Assembly (NCBI GenBank): GCA_025769875.1
Contig: JAGFNK010000047.1
Location: forward strand, 1-64,000
DNA length: 64,000 nt
Direction: 5' to 3'
Origin: Russula earlei
Lineage: Eukaryota; Basidiomycota; Agaricomycetes; Russulales; Russulaceae
The notes under the pieces are model-generated. The model saw only the letters and a list, made by a program, of their open reading frames with translations. It did not search any database and had not been told where the DNA came from. Position numbers and translations under genes: made by a program. Shown here piece after piece: positions 19,416-30,200 of the stretch. Position 1 is the first letter of the stretch, and each line of letters opens with the position of its first letter.

Positions 19416-21834
19416 TGCGGCCAGATTTGACCTTCAAGTTGACGTGATAGTGATGTAATGTACCTAGGTCACCGCTGAGAGCCAAGGTGTAAATCTGCGT
19501 GAAGTATGTATACGACTCGGATGTTGTTGCAGTTTGAATAAGTTTGACATGTATGCCCTTGCAATTGTTCGAAAAGACAACTGAGGGGGGATCAAGATGA
19601 TACGTTTCCACATCACCAGTGGAAGTCACTCTCACATTCCGTGAGTCACGGACCGTGACATTCCGTAGTCCTCGAGTGATGTCAGAATGATTCGGGTTTG
19701 TGTCCCCACATTTTAGATGATATTCCAGAGACACCATTCATGACCATATAATGAAGAATATTCGCGCCCTGGTGGACCCAAAAGAATTCGAGAAGCGCAA
19801 AGAAATACCATCCGTTCACTTCGAGCGACCTCCCTCCGAGTCAGCCTCCCACGCGGCGGCATTCCCCAACGCTCCTTCACCCCATTCTCGAGCATATTGT
19901 CGATGACTGCAAAAAATCACGTTCCGACCGAGTATAATATCTTCCGTCGTCATCTCGCATTGGACCTGCGTTCCGGGTATAGCGTGTCAGGGGACGCGCG
20001 GGTGAGATCGTGGGGTTGGCCTGAGCGTAGAGAAGAGGAAGAGAGAATAAGAAATGCGACGAGGGCTTTCGAATTGCTTTCCTGGGACAGGCAGGGGAGA
20101 GATGGGTGCACTCTGCATACTGCTGTGCCAAGCTTGACCCCCCAGAACCGAAGTATCCGAGTCAGCCTGAGCCCGGTTTCCTCCCCAATGCAGTCCATTC
20201 CCTTCCTGATGGGTCGAACGGCACCACGCGGGATTCATTCATGGCGACGTGCGCACGATCAACGCGATGGTGAAGAAAGACGAACTGTCTGACTTTGATT
20301 TTTGCAGGGAGGAGAATTGGAGAAGGCGACCAACTAGTACCAGTGACACGGTGGACTAATGCACGCAGAAAATGACATGGCAATATGTTTTCGCGTTTTC
20401 ACTCGCCGCGCTGACCTGAAATAGTAAAATCCGTTACCATTCAAGCTCATGTAAATTGTTTCCACAGCAGGGTCAGAAATTACGGCGACGCAAGTCATCG
20501 AAAAGCAAGCGTGCGATGGGAGGAGTCTGATGAGAAACTATGGGTAGAGTCTGAGGGCGAAACTTTATCATAGGCCCCTTCAAATTTTACCAACTTGAAC
20601 TTGAACTTGGATTTCCGGAGTGACTGAACAGGCGTGATGTAAGTGATATGATGAGTGCTTTTTCTGTGTGATTTGGATATTCCCATACATGGGGTTAGAC
20701 ATGATGTGTCGGCCTCAAACTTGGAGTTGAGCTCAACAACCTGGGTGCTTGCAGCCCCATCTGCACAAGAGCTGCACATATACAAGTTGCACGAGCAGGT
20801 GAACCAACATTTGGTGACACATGTGCTGCCTGATGACGAAGTGGGCTAGAAAAAAAGATTTCACATATCACGTGTAACCCCACATACAAATCAGGTTATC
20901 ATGTCAATGACACGTCAATGACACCTGTCATTCCTGTCACTCCCGGAAAATCCCGAAAACCAAGTTCATTCATATTCACAAGAAATCTCGGAAATCTCAG
21001 TTGTGGTAGGGGTTATTACTCTTTCGTTGGCTCGTTTCCAGAGCCTCTTAAGTACATTTTTCGTCGGCCACTATTTGTAAATACTTATCGTAGTTTCCGA
21101 GAAACAATGTCAAGATTATTTTGTAATTTGAAAGTCGAGTAAAAATGAAACTTTGCCTTTGGCCTTTAGCCGTGGCATTGAGCTTGCACTTGGTGAGCTC
21201 GATGGTGTCCTTGAGACATTTGGTTTAATGCGCATTTGAGACACGCAAAAATTTTACGAGTTTCTACACGCGCATTTGTAAGTTCGCGTAAGTTCGCGCA
21301 TATAGTTTAGTCTAAACAAATTTTTAGGCTTTTGGTGTGAGCGAACTAAAAAACTTATCAACTGATCACAAGCAAGATCGAAACAAAGTAAAACATTCAG
21401 GCAATGCCCCCGCGAAGGGGGAAGTCACCAAAAATTATGTCCCGAGTCGACCCGGAGGCGTAGCGCATCGCACCGCGAAGGCGCTTTGCCCTGCGACGAT
21501 ACTTCAAAAGAAGGTTGATCGCTCGATGTCAAAAATCCGGAATCGCCCGGCCCGGGGAGACTTGATGGTCCCTCGTGTCGGATCAAGACGAGACTGTGTT
21601 AGACGTCGTGTGATCGGTACTACAGCATGCATGTGCACACCCCTAACTGTAGTTGTGCCTGGCCCAAACTTGATCTTGTCGCACCCGCACCTGGACCCTC
21701 GCCCATTGCAACGGCGGGGCATATATATTTGGAGACAATGTGTGTCCCGAGTCCTTTGAGCGACGTTGCAGTTACCCAACTGAAAAATCGACTCAGGCTT
21801 CTCGTCCAACGTACTGTAACTACTACCAGTAGCG
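19416..21834. other. intergenic, 2.4 kb, no supported gene
   Basis: Several open frames up to 140 codons exist (for example 19897-20292 and 21337-21759, plus), but none shows a domain, signal peptide or consistent splicing. An 11-bp tandem GTCAATGACAC occurs twice at 20903-20924, and TAAGTTCGCG twice at about 21282-21299. The last part must hold the promoter of the membrane protein gene. Confidence 0.45.
20903..20924. repeat. two tandem copies of an 11-mer
   Basis: GTCAATGACAC repeated twice without spacer. Each unit contains the near-palindrome GTCAATGAC, and the junction reads TGACACGTCA, which resembles a bZIP (CRE-like) target with a two-base insert. Too small to decide whether it is functional. 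Confidence 0.5.
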
Positions 21835-23640
21835 ATGGTCAACTTCCGTGACCCTCGTGTGGTCGATGAAGCTTTCGGTGCGTACATCGCTTTTGCCTCG
21901 CTCTGAAACTTTGAGCCTTCCTAAACGCGGCTTCTTACAGTGGCATTCGTCAAATTCAATCACGTCGTGGACGGTCTTTACCTGTGGGTCTGTCCTGCGA
22001 CCACTCTCCCAGAGATAGTAGTACACACCACTCAATCTCGCTGTCAGATGGGAGTTCCTCACCACTCTCGACTACGAGTGGAGCGTCATAAGAGGACAAC
22101 GCCCCTATCGGTGGACGATATGGGTCCGTGTCTCGCATCCCGGCGGTCCCCGTCTAATGTCATCCCATCAACAGATTTATTCCGTTTCGCGTATTGCTGC
22201 CCTCTTGACCGTCATCCTCAACCTGCTCGGCCTTGATCTTAATCGCGAAATAAACTGCCAAGTGAGTGCATTTACGGCCATGTCCGCATGCACTGATCGG
22301 TCAAAATCCCAAGGCCTGGATCACCTTCGTTTGGGCGAGTGTCTCGTCAGTCAGATACTGCCCGATCTTTGATGAATAATTCCGTTGTGCCTCCTTGTTC
22401 ACCTCTCCATAGATCTTCGCGTTTATAGGTATTTCTGGGGGTTCACTGTTGATCGTGCTTCGCGTGTCAGTCTTCAATGCCTACGTGCTATGATCATCTT
22501 CTGGAATTCGTGCTCATGGGGCGAACCAGTTTTGCCATCTGGTCTCGGAACAAAGCGATTATGGTTTTCGTCACCAGCGTATGGGGAGCCAACGTTGCGT
22601 TTCTGATCCAAGGCAAGTCCCTCCCTCATCCCCAGAATTCTAACAGACATGGCATTACATCAGGTGTCGCCCGGGTGAGCAATCAATCACAACTCTTCGA
22701 CCATCTCGACTTATCCGCGTGTGGCAGATCCGCGCCGCATGGGTGCCTGTCAGAGGCACTTGTGCCATGCTCAATATTCAGAGCACCAAGTCTACTTTTA
22801 TCGTGTTATTCGCCACCGACACCATTTTGCTACTCACCATGCTCGTTGGGTTGCTCCACATGCGCCATTCTGATGGCAGTACGTTCTATCTGCCGAGACT
22901 GCTTTGGAAACAGGTGGGGGACCTGGCGGTCTCGCTGGCCGTGGTGTTGTCAATCTGCTGATTTTTTGTTTCCCTACTTTCGCCAGGGCGTTATGTGGAT
23001 CTTGCTTGCTACCATCGCAGATCTCCTTCCAATGGTCAGTCCGGCGTGCTTTCTTGCAAATATTCTTTTCGCTTATCCCTGTTTTGTGCCAAAGATTTTC
23101 ATCAGCTTGGATCTAAACGGTAGTCCTCTCCCAAATCTCACGATGAGGAATGTTGATTTTACCCTTGACTGCAGATGTGTTCAGCGTCGTATGTTCTCGC
23201 TTGCTGCTGTTGCTGGATGCAGTGCCGATGGTTTATGCCCTTCTGTAACATAGATGTTCCTGATGCCTTGCCTGATCGCCATGACAATTGGCCCGACTCG
23301 GATGTATCGCTCTCTGACAAATGTAAATGTTGTCAACTCGCAGCAGTACGATCTCTTTCCCTTCCGCTCTTCATTGTGCTCACTGCGGTCCGTGCCATAT
23401 AGTAGCGGACAGGGAATGAACACTTTCAAAAGCAAACCGATTCGCTCGATGCTGGAACCCAAACGCAACGTCTTGGTGATGCCCACAAGTCGGTTGGAGG
23501 TGTCCGTCCAATCGGCCACTGAGGAGTATCCGGGGTCGCAGGATAGCTCGTACCTTACCAGCGTGAACACGGAGCCATCGAAATGTGGCACCTCTCAACG
23601 TCACCTGTGTTCCGATCTGGAGGACGTCGAGAAGCAATGA
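21835..23640 (+). CDS. multispanning (7TM-like) membrane protein of basidiomycete type
   Basis: Integral membrane protein without known function; the family is expanded in Agaricomycetes. About a dozen small exons can be followed: MVNFRDPRVVDEAF, then VAFVKFNHVVDGLYLWEF, TTLDYEWSVIRGQRPYRWTI, RIAALLTVILNLLGL, INCQAWITFVWAS, GGSLLIVLRVFAIWSRNKAI, VTSVWGANVAFLIQG, RIRAAWVPVRGTCAMLN, VLFATDTILLLTMLVGLL, GVMWILLATIADLLPM, IFISLDLN, and MFLMPCLIAMTIGPTRMYRSL. These give six to seven hydrophobic helices, then a hydrophilic tail of about 110 residues. The conserved YEW...RPYRWT and INCQAW segments and the final R.YRSL fit the family. The intron after FLIQ starts with GC (GCAAGT), so it is probably a GC-AG intron. 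Exact exon borders are by eye. Confidence 0.75.
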
Positions 23641-24388
23641 GACCCTCGGTAGAGCGCAGCAATTATACCCACCCGTTAACCCACGCTGACACAGGTGCAC
23701 AGGAAACGCGGCACCGGTGCTACTGGCCGCAAGATTTCGAATGTTCAGACTGTCACCAAAGCAGTGTTAAGTTTCTCTGTGGGGTGCTCGGCCACGTACC
23801 GGATGCCCTGAAATTTTCAGGTGACGAGGAAAACACAACTGGACTCGTAAAGTTAATAGTGAACAGCTCGTTGTATAATTTATGCCTCTTCTCTTGCTTG
23901 TCATCGTATCTACTGTGGATGCGTAAAGGAGGAAAAGATTGCCGATACCTAACAGAGATGTGCACACTAGAAAGGTTCCGACCGTTTCGAATCGCGATCG
24001 GTGGTGGCAGCAGCGGGAGCGCCTCGGACATCCGGCCCGACCGGTCATGAACCGTGCATACGCCAGCGCAGCACTTCGAACAGGCTGTCAATCATCGCAT
24101 CGGGCGTGGTCCAGACGCGAGAGAGCTGTCGAGGCCACCATCTCCTGCGCGCCGCCCTCCTACCCCGCATCCGTCCCCTCGAATCGTTCTTCTCAGGTGT
24201 ATTCATGCAGATGGCGGCAGACGCAGTCCCATAGTTCAGCCCTCCGTGTCCTCCTCCCATGCCCACGAGCCGCTGGGCCCACCGCCTGGGCATGAAAACC
24301 GTAGGAAACAGTCCTTTGTGGACGTCCAGAGCCCATCAACAGAATCGCTTCCAATCACTTCTTCACCAACTCGGACTGATCCAAAATT
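23641..24388. other. intergenic, no supported gene
   Basis: Downstream of the membrane protein gene. A Pro/Ser-rich open frame (24054-24518, plus) may be the 5' remnant of the WW-like pseudogene that follows, but it is in another frame and lacks motifs. Confidence 0.4.
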
Positions 24389-25101
24389 GACCGAGGAACC
24401 ACTCGCCATGGACCCCACTGATTCGCCCCCTGTCTGCTCTGTCGGAATTACTCCCCGAACGGCCTCCAATTTCTCCTATGACCTCTTCATCCTCGATATC
24501 AAAATTCTTCTCACGTGAAGGACGCATCATTCAACTGATTCATTCTGAACAAGTTCCACGATACGCGAAGGACTCGGACAACACGGTGTAAGTGGGTTGT
24601 ATCATCATACCGACCCGCCGTTTACCGTAACTGTCACATTATTGGGTCTAATAAAAGATCTCCGCAGCTTCTAGGAGACAGACGTTCCTCGCCGGGCGGG
24701 CAAGCTTGTAGTCCCTGGATCCCGGCTACTCATCCGGATGGTGGCCTGTATTTTTACGATCCGGAGAGGGTGCATCAGTGACGTTGAAACCCACTTTCCG
24801 CAATTAAGCCGTCATTGCAGAGGATATTTACTGACACAGACATGCACAATCTGACATTAATGGAAGAAATGGTGGATTTCTATTCGTACCTGCAGAACAT
24901 TCACCATGCGGAACAATTGATTATTCCCTCAACAAATTATGACTTGGTCCTGGACATTATGCCAACGCACGCATGACGAGGATACAATGGACGGGGTCGA
25001 GTCACCTGCGCATATCAGTGAGTCGCAGTCGTCTGAAAGTCACTTTTTTGCTGTCCCCACTGATTTGCTTAATAGAGCATCGTCAGGAAGCGCTGTATTG
25101 G
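24389..25101 (+). pseudogene. decayed WW-like 'LDIMP' family gene
   Basis: Remnant of an Agaricomycete family whose members carry a WW-like module and the phrase THPDGALYF / LVLDIMP. Visible pieces, joined over two introns: ISKFFSREGRIIQLIHSEQV, SPWIPATHPDGGLYFYDPER, RIFTDTDMHN, LQNIHHAEQLIIPSTNYDLV and LDIMPT, then a stop four codons later. The tail GVESPAHI and HRQEALYW follows 30-150 nt on, but the stretch that normally lies between (with the CLFWLD core) is missing and the frame is lost. Upstream, the frame is interrupted by a stop at about 24389. The function of the family is unknown to me. The decay is inferred from comparison with the family pattern held in memory, not from an alignment. 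Confidence 0.55.
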
Positions 25102-25559
25102 TATATTAGCCGCCTTCTGGATTGGTTTCGCAGCTGTCGATATTATCTTACAGGCATCGGTAAGCTCAGTCCACTATTGGCCATGCAGCATTCGAGGGTG
25201 GTACTAGGATGATTCTTCCCGCGGTTCGAATAATTAGAGGTATTTTCAACTGTATTGGACTGAAATCCGGAGATGTAGCAGCGTCCGACGCTGCTACATT
25301 CTACGAAATGATTTGAAAGGGGCGACGGCGCGGCGTGATTTCACGGAAATGGATTCCGTCTCATGTCAAGCCATGCAATGCAGCTATCCAGCAACTTACT
25401 TCCAGCATCCCGCTCAGCCTTGTGTGTCCCTTCCTGCGGTCTCTCCACCAGGCTGAGGTTGGTATCTCATGCAGCTCTTAACGTTTAGTTCAATCTCAAC
25501 TTTGTCCAGGTTAGTGTTCAGTCGTAGTATCCCTAAGTTGATGTCCAACTTCGTATCAG
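25102..25559. other. intergenic with a 13-bp palindrome
   Basis: No gene seen. Contains the perfect inverted repeat at 25273-25299 and the region upstream of the small repeat protein. Confidence 0.45.
25273..25299. repeat. 13-bp perfect inverted repeat, 1-nt spacer
   Basis: ATGTAGCAGCGTC (25273-25285), one C, then GACGCTGCTACAT (25287-25299). Both arms match fully. It could extrude as a cruciform, bind a dimeric regulator, or be the footprint of an excised element. Confidence 0.75.
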
Positions 25560-26018
25560 ATGTCCAACGTCACCTTTATGAATAATTCTGGTGTCCACAT
25601 CACCTTAGTCTTGTCGGATGGTCAGCAGAAACACGTTCCCAACCGGGAATGATAGAACCTATGTGGACTTTGGAAGTTATACTGTCAAGAGCGGCGCGGA
25701 CACAAATTTCTCCTTCACATACGAAAGGGGTTTTCTCTCCACGACCATTACTGGCATTGCGGTCGTAAGTATCATAGCCTACGCTTGTCAGCCCGTCGAT
25801 TAAAATTTGATCACCTATGAGGAGGAAGTGTCACCTTCTACAATGAGTGTGGAAACCCCGTCGACGTGAGCAAAACAGGCAGTCTAGACAGTATGCAAAG
25901 TGGGAATTTTATAACCTTTATGACCCCCGAAACGTATACTGTCCGTGACCCCGCGGGGAACAGTCTTTGTATTCAAGTACGTAGGGGTACGGCCGCTACC
26001 ACCATAAATACTAGCTAG
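25560..26018 (+). pseudogene. small two-repeat beta-type protein, frame-broken
   Basis: Two exons, 25560-25768 and 25822-26018 (intron GTATCA...GAG, 53 nt), would encode about 134 residues made of two similar halves: VTFMNNSGVHI...YTVKSGAD...SFTYERG and VTFYNECGNPV...YTVRDPAG...CIQVRRG. The frame changes by one base between HVP and TGNDRT (around 25645): the start frame reaches a stop at about 25650, while the matching part continues one frame over. No intron explains it, so this is a 1-nt insertion or an assembly error. I do not recognise the family; the alternating hydrophobic pattern suggests a duplicated beta-sandwich, and no signal peptide is seen. It lies between the WW-like remnant and the NLR gene in the accessory part. 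Confidence 0.45.
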
Positions 26019-27245
26019 TCAAGTGTGGCGGCGAAGTTCTTAAGTCGTCATGCTGACATCAACCCGTCAAGTCTAATCCATGCACAACTCTTTTGGGCCC
26101 AGAATTGAGGATGGGAAGTTGACGTTCCGCTGCGCACAACTGTACAGACGCGGTCACAAACTACATAGTGGGTAGGCTGGGTCTGACACGGTGACACCGC
26201 CTGCTACCTGGTAAGACTAAACTAGTAACCGATGCCGTTCCTTACGAGCCAAAGACAGTGGGCTAATAAATCAACTGAGTGTGCCTCTTCGTAGGCCGCC
26301 AACAGTCCGAAGAAAGGAGTAAGTACTGGGGGGTTTCATACAGGATAGCCAAGTCTAGGGGGCAAAGAAATTGGGGGCCTGCTTGTGAATAGCCGGCTTT
26401 TATGAACAGGGCCATGTTGGGTGTTGGGTGGGCGTTGGGGGCTGAGGGTTGACAAGCTGAAAAAAAGGAAACCGGCGTAGGGAGAGGGAGTTGTTGTGAC
26501 GGGCGCCGGGCGCCACCGCCGCGGCGTGGATAGGTATTACTTTGTTAAGGGGCCCCCCGGGGGAAGGCGCCTTCTCTTCGAGCCCTGATTGGGGAGGGTG
26601 AAAAGGGTGAGGGAGAGTTGGGTCTTGACAGAAAACGCGCCTTTGAGCACACGGCCTTATGACTTGTAAGTAACGGGATCGGATGAGCAGCACCTTTGCT
26701 ACTCAGGATCACATGATCTCCCCAGCGCGAGTCGCCAAAATTATAATCATGCATCTCCTTTGAAAGCACAGGCTCGGGGCTTCCACCACTGGCAGAATCT
26801 TATCTCGGACGCTTATTTCTCACAATCGCCCACGTTGTTCGTGCACTGCAACAGTCTCACTCGTTATTTGTCATTCGGAACTCGCCCATGCTCTCGTTCC
26901 GCGTTCTCCATTCTCGCCCGATTGCCACCCCGCCCAGTCGCTCACAGCCCCGACTCGACGCAGGCCCTTTTCTCGCCTGTGTTTTCCCTCTTCACATCTG
27001 TACCAAGTCTACTCGTTCCCCTCGAGCGAGCAAACCTTTCCTCTTGACAGCACCGCCATGCTACAGTGCCGACCTACACAGTCGCACTGGTAAGCCTAAT
27101 CCGGAGGGCAGACAATTACACTTGCAACATTTGTCCTCTCTTTCACAAGAAATGGAATTATATGCGTTGTAAGTAGAACTGGCACGTAAGATGCATTAAA
27201 TAAGGGCGCAGCGCCAGAAGCCAATGCGAATGTCATCTTAGCCAC
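26019..27245. other. intergenic, nothing recognised
   Basis: 1.2 kb between the small repeat protein and the 3' end of the NLR gene. Short open frames on both strands around 26400-27170 have no motifs. G-rich and T-rich blocks at 26400-26530 are low complexity. Confidence 0.45.
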
Positions 27246-30200
27246 TTAAGACAGCTGCAATAACTGACTGGGTGGGAAGTGCAGGATAACGGTGCGACCT
27301 CGTAAACATAGTACAAGACTAGACTTGTATGAATCTTGACGTTCTGGCCTGAAAGACACGGGGACCCAACAGAGTCTCGTGGTGTGAGTGCCATGAGTTT
27401 TAAAGACCCACCCATCAATACTGCAATACAAACCATGTATCGCAATGGCACGAACTGATGTCGAGTCGCTCTTGAGTGTCTGGATGGCGGCACCAGTACC
27501 CGTGTCCCAGATCCGGAAGATCCGGAATTCGAGATACTGTTGGCCAGAGACAATCCGGGTGCCGTCTGGCGAAAACGCGACGGCTCTGACCCAATGTGTG
27601 TGGCCCTTGAGGGTCTTGATGGTGGCGCCTGTTCTCGTGTCCCAGATCCGGACTGTGCAATCCTCTGACCCAGAGACAATCCGGGTGCCGTCTGCCGAAA
27701 ACGCGACGGCGTAGACCGGTCCTGTGTGGCCCTCGAGGGTCATGACGGTGGCGCCAGTATTCGTGTCCCAGATCCGGGCTGTGCGATCCTCTGACCCAGA
27801 GACAATCCGGGTGCCGTCTGCCGAAAACGCGACGGCGAAGAGGGAATTTTTGTGGCCCTCGAGGATCTTGACAATGGCGCCAGTACTCGTGTCCCAGATC
27901 CGGACTGTGCTATCCCTTGACCCATAGACAATCCGGGTGCCGTCTGGCGAAAACGCGACGGCTGTGGTCCAATCTTTGTGGCTTTTTCGGGTCTCGACGG
28001 TGGCGCCAGTACTCGTGTTCCAGATCAAGACTGTGCCATCCTTTGACCCAGAGACAATCCGGGTGCCATCTGGCGAAAACGCGACGGCAAAGATCGAATC
28101 TTTGTGGCCCTTGGGGGTCTTGACGGTGGTGCCAGTACTTGTGTCCCAGATCCGGACTGTGTGATCAAAAGACCCAGAGACAATCCGGGTGCCGTCTGGC
28201 GAAAATGCGACGGCTGTGACCCAATCTGTGTGGCCCTCGAGGGCCTTGACGGTGGCGCCAGTACTCGTGTCCCAGATCAAGACTGTACGATCCTCTGACC
28301 CAGAAACAATCCGGGTGCCGTCTGCCGAAAACGCGACGGCTCTGACCCAATGTGTGTGGCCCTTGAGGGTCTTGATGGTGGCGCCGGTTCTCGTGTCCCA
28401 GATCCGGACTGTGCAATCCTCTGACCCAGAGACAATCCGGGTGCCATCTGCCGAAAACGCGACGGCGAAGACGGAATTTTTCTGGCCCTCGAGGGTCTTG
28501 ACGGCGGCGCCAGTACTCGTGTCCCAGATCCGGACTGTGCGATCCTCTGACTCAGAGACAATCCGGGTTCCGTCTGCCGAAAACGCGACAGCGTGGACCG
28601 GATCTTTGTGGCCCTCGAGGGTCTTGACGGTGGCGCCAGTACTCGTGTCCCAGATCCGGACTGTGCCGTCCTCTGACCCAGAGACAATCCGGGTTCCATC
28701 TGGCGAAAACGCGACGGCGAAGGCGAAGACCCAATCTTTGTGGCCCTCGAGGGTCTTGACGGTGGCGCCAGTACTCGTGTCCCAGATCCGGACTGTGCCG
28801 TCCCCTGACCCAGAGACAATCCGGGTGCCGTCTGGCGAAAATACGACACCACTGACCGAGTCTCTGTGGCCCTCGAGGGTCTTGACGGTGGCGCCAGTAC
28901 TCGTGTCCCAGATCCGGACTGTGCCATCCTCTGACCCAGAGACAATCCGGGTGCCGTCTGCCGAAAAGTTGGCCGTCAACACTCCACCTTTGTGACCCTC
29001 CATCGTTCTCAGCTCCGCATTCCACGATTGTTCCCCATTCAAGACCGTAACAGATTCCTCCAAGTCTCCGCGGAAGTGTGCACAGATTTTGGAGCCAAGT
29101 GGGGCGAATGGAAGGGCAGAGTGGTAGACATGCAGAGCTGCGACGCTGATGGGATCAAAGAACATAAGCGTAAACCGTTCAAGATCATACAGCATGTCAA
29201 TGATGCCAATTGGAAGCCTGACGCCGGCCAACATCTATAATGATGTAATGAACGGTCCACACCAAAATCAAGACAACTCACTGATAATCTTTGTTGAGCA
29301 AGTCGCAGTGCCGGAATGGCCACATCTAGCGAGTCCATCAGACTCAGAGCCTCAACCCAGTACAAACTGTGATTGAAACAGAATGTTTTCAAGACGTCAA
29401 ACAGCTCGTCCGATGGCGGCGAATTTGCCAAATGATCCGCCCAATGACGGCAGGCGTATTGCATCGCGAGCGGAATGTTTTCTTCGATTCTTTTTGAGAT
29501 ATCTCCAATTTCGTTGTTCAACTTTGTATAGTCTCCGATCTGGCACATATCCCGGTGAAGCCTGTTTAGTTTCTTCAGACAATCGATGGCGAGATAGCCG
29601 TTGTGCACTGAGGAATCAATTCGATATTCTGGCTCTTTGCAGCGGTTCGGATCAACGATAAAATCTGGGAAGGATGCATGCATCACTTGGACGACCCCAG
29701 GGTCCGAAGGAATGATGACGATTGAATGCAATTGCTGGAGAATGCTTTTTATCGGAACATCTTTGCTTAGATCGTCGCAGAGCAATGATGATATCGAATG
29801 TTCAGAGAGAGGGTTACAGAGTACAACAACACAACCAAGAACCCTTCGCAGGCGACCCAGTGTGTCTGGATGGGATGATGATGGTGGAAATGCATTATGC
29901 AAGACAGTGAGGTACAGCTGGTCTAGATGGTGATAAGGAGACTGATTCGACTGCCCAGGGATTTGTGTGGCAGAGACCAGTTCACGGAGCTGTCCCCACG
30001 GGTTAAGGACATTGCGATCTTCGATAAATCGAATTGCGGTGGCAGCAAAGATAAATGATCCACCTGACAGTTGGACGAGTGTGCGGACATCGTCCTGAGT
30101 AAACCAATCACGTCCTCGGAGGCCATGGTCGCGGGACCCAACATGAGTGAGCTCATGCAACATGAAGATTTCGATGTCATGGTCTACAGACGATTTTGGA

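Noticed and set aside
25218..25245. GGTTCGAATAA resembling a tRNA B box
   Set aside because: The final CC of the B box is absent, there is no A box at the right distance and no acceptor stem.
28189..28995. Long plus-strand open frame of 268 codons across the WD40 array, and other antisense frames
   Set aside because: The 126-bp unit has no stop in several frames, so open frames repeat automatically. The product is a low-complexity repeat and an obvious shadow of the WD40 exon.
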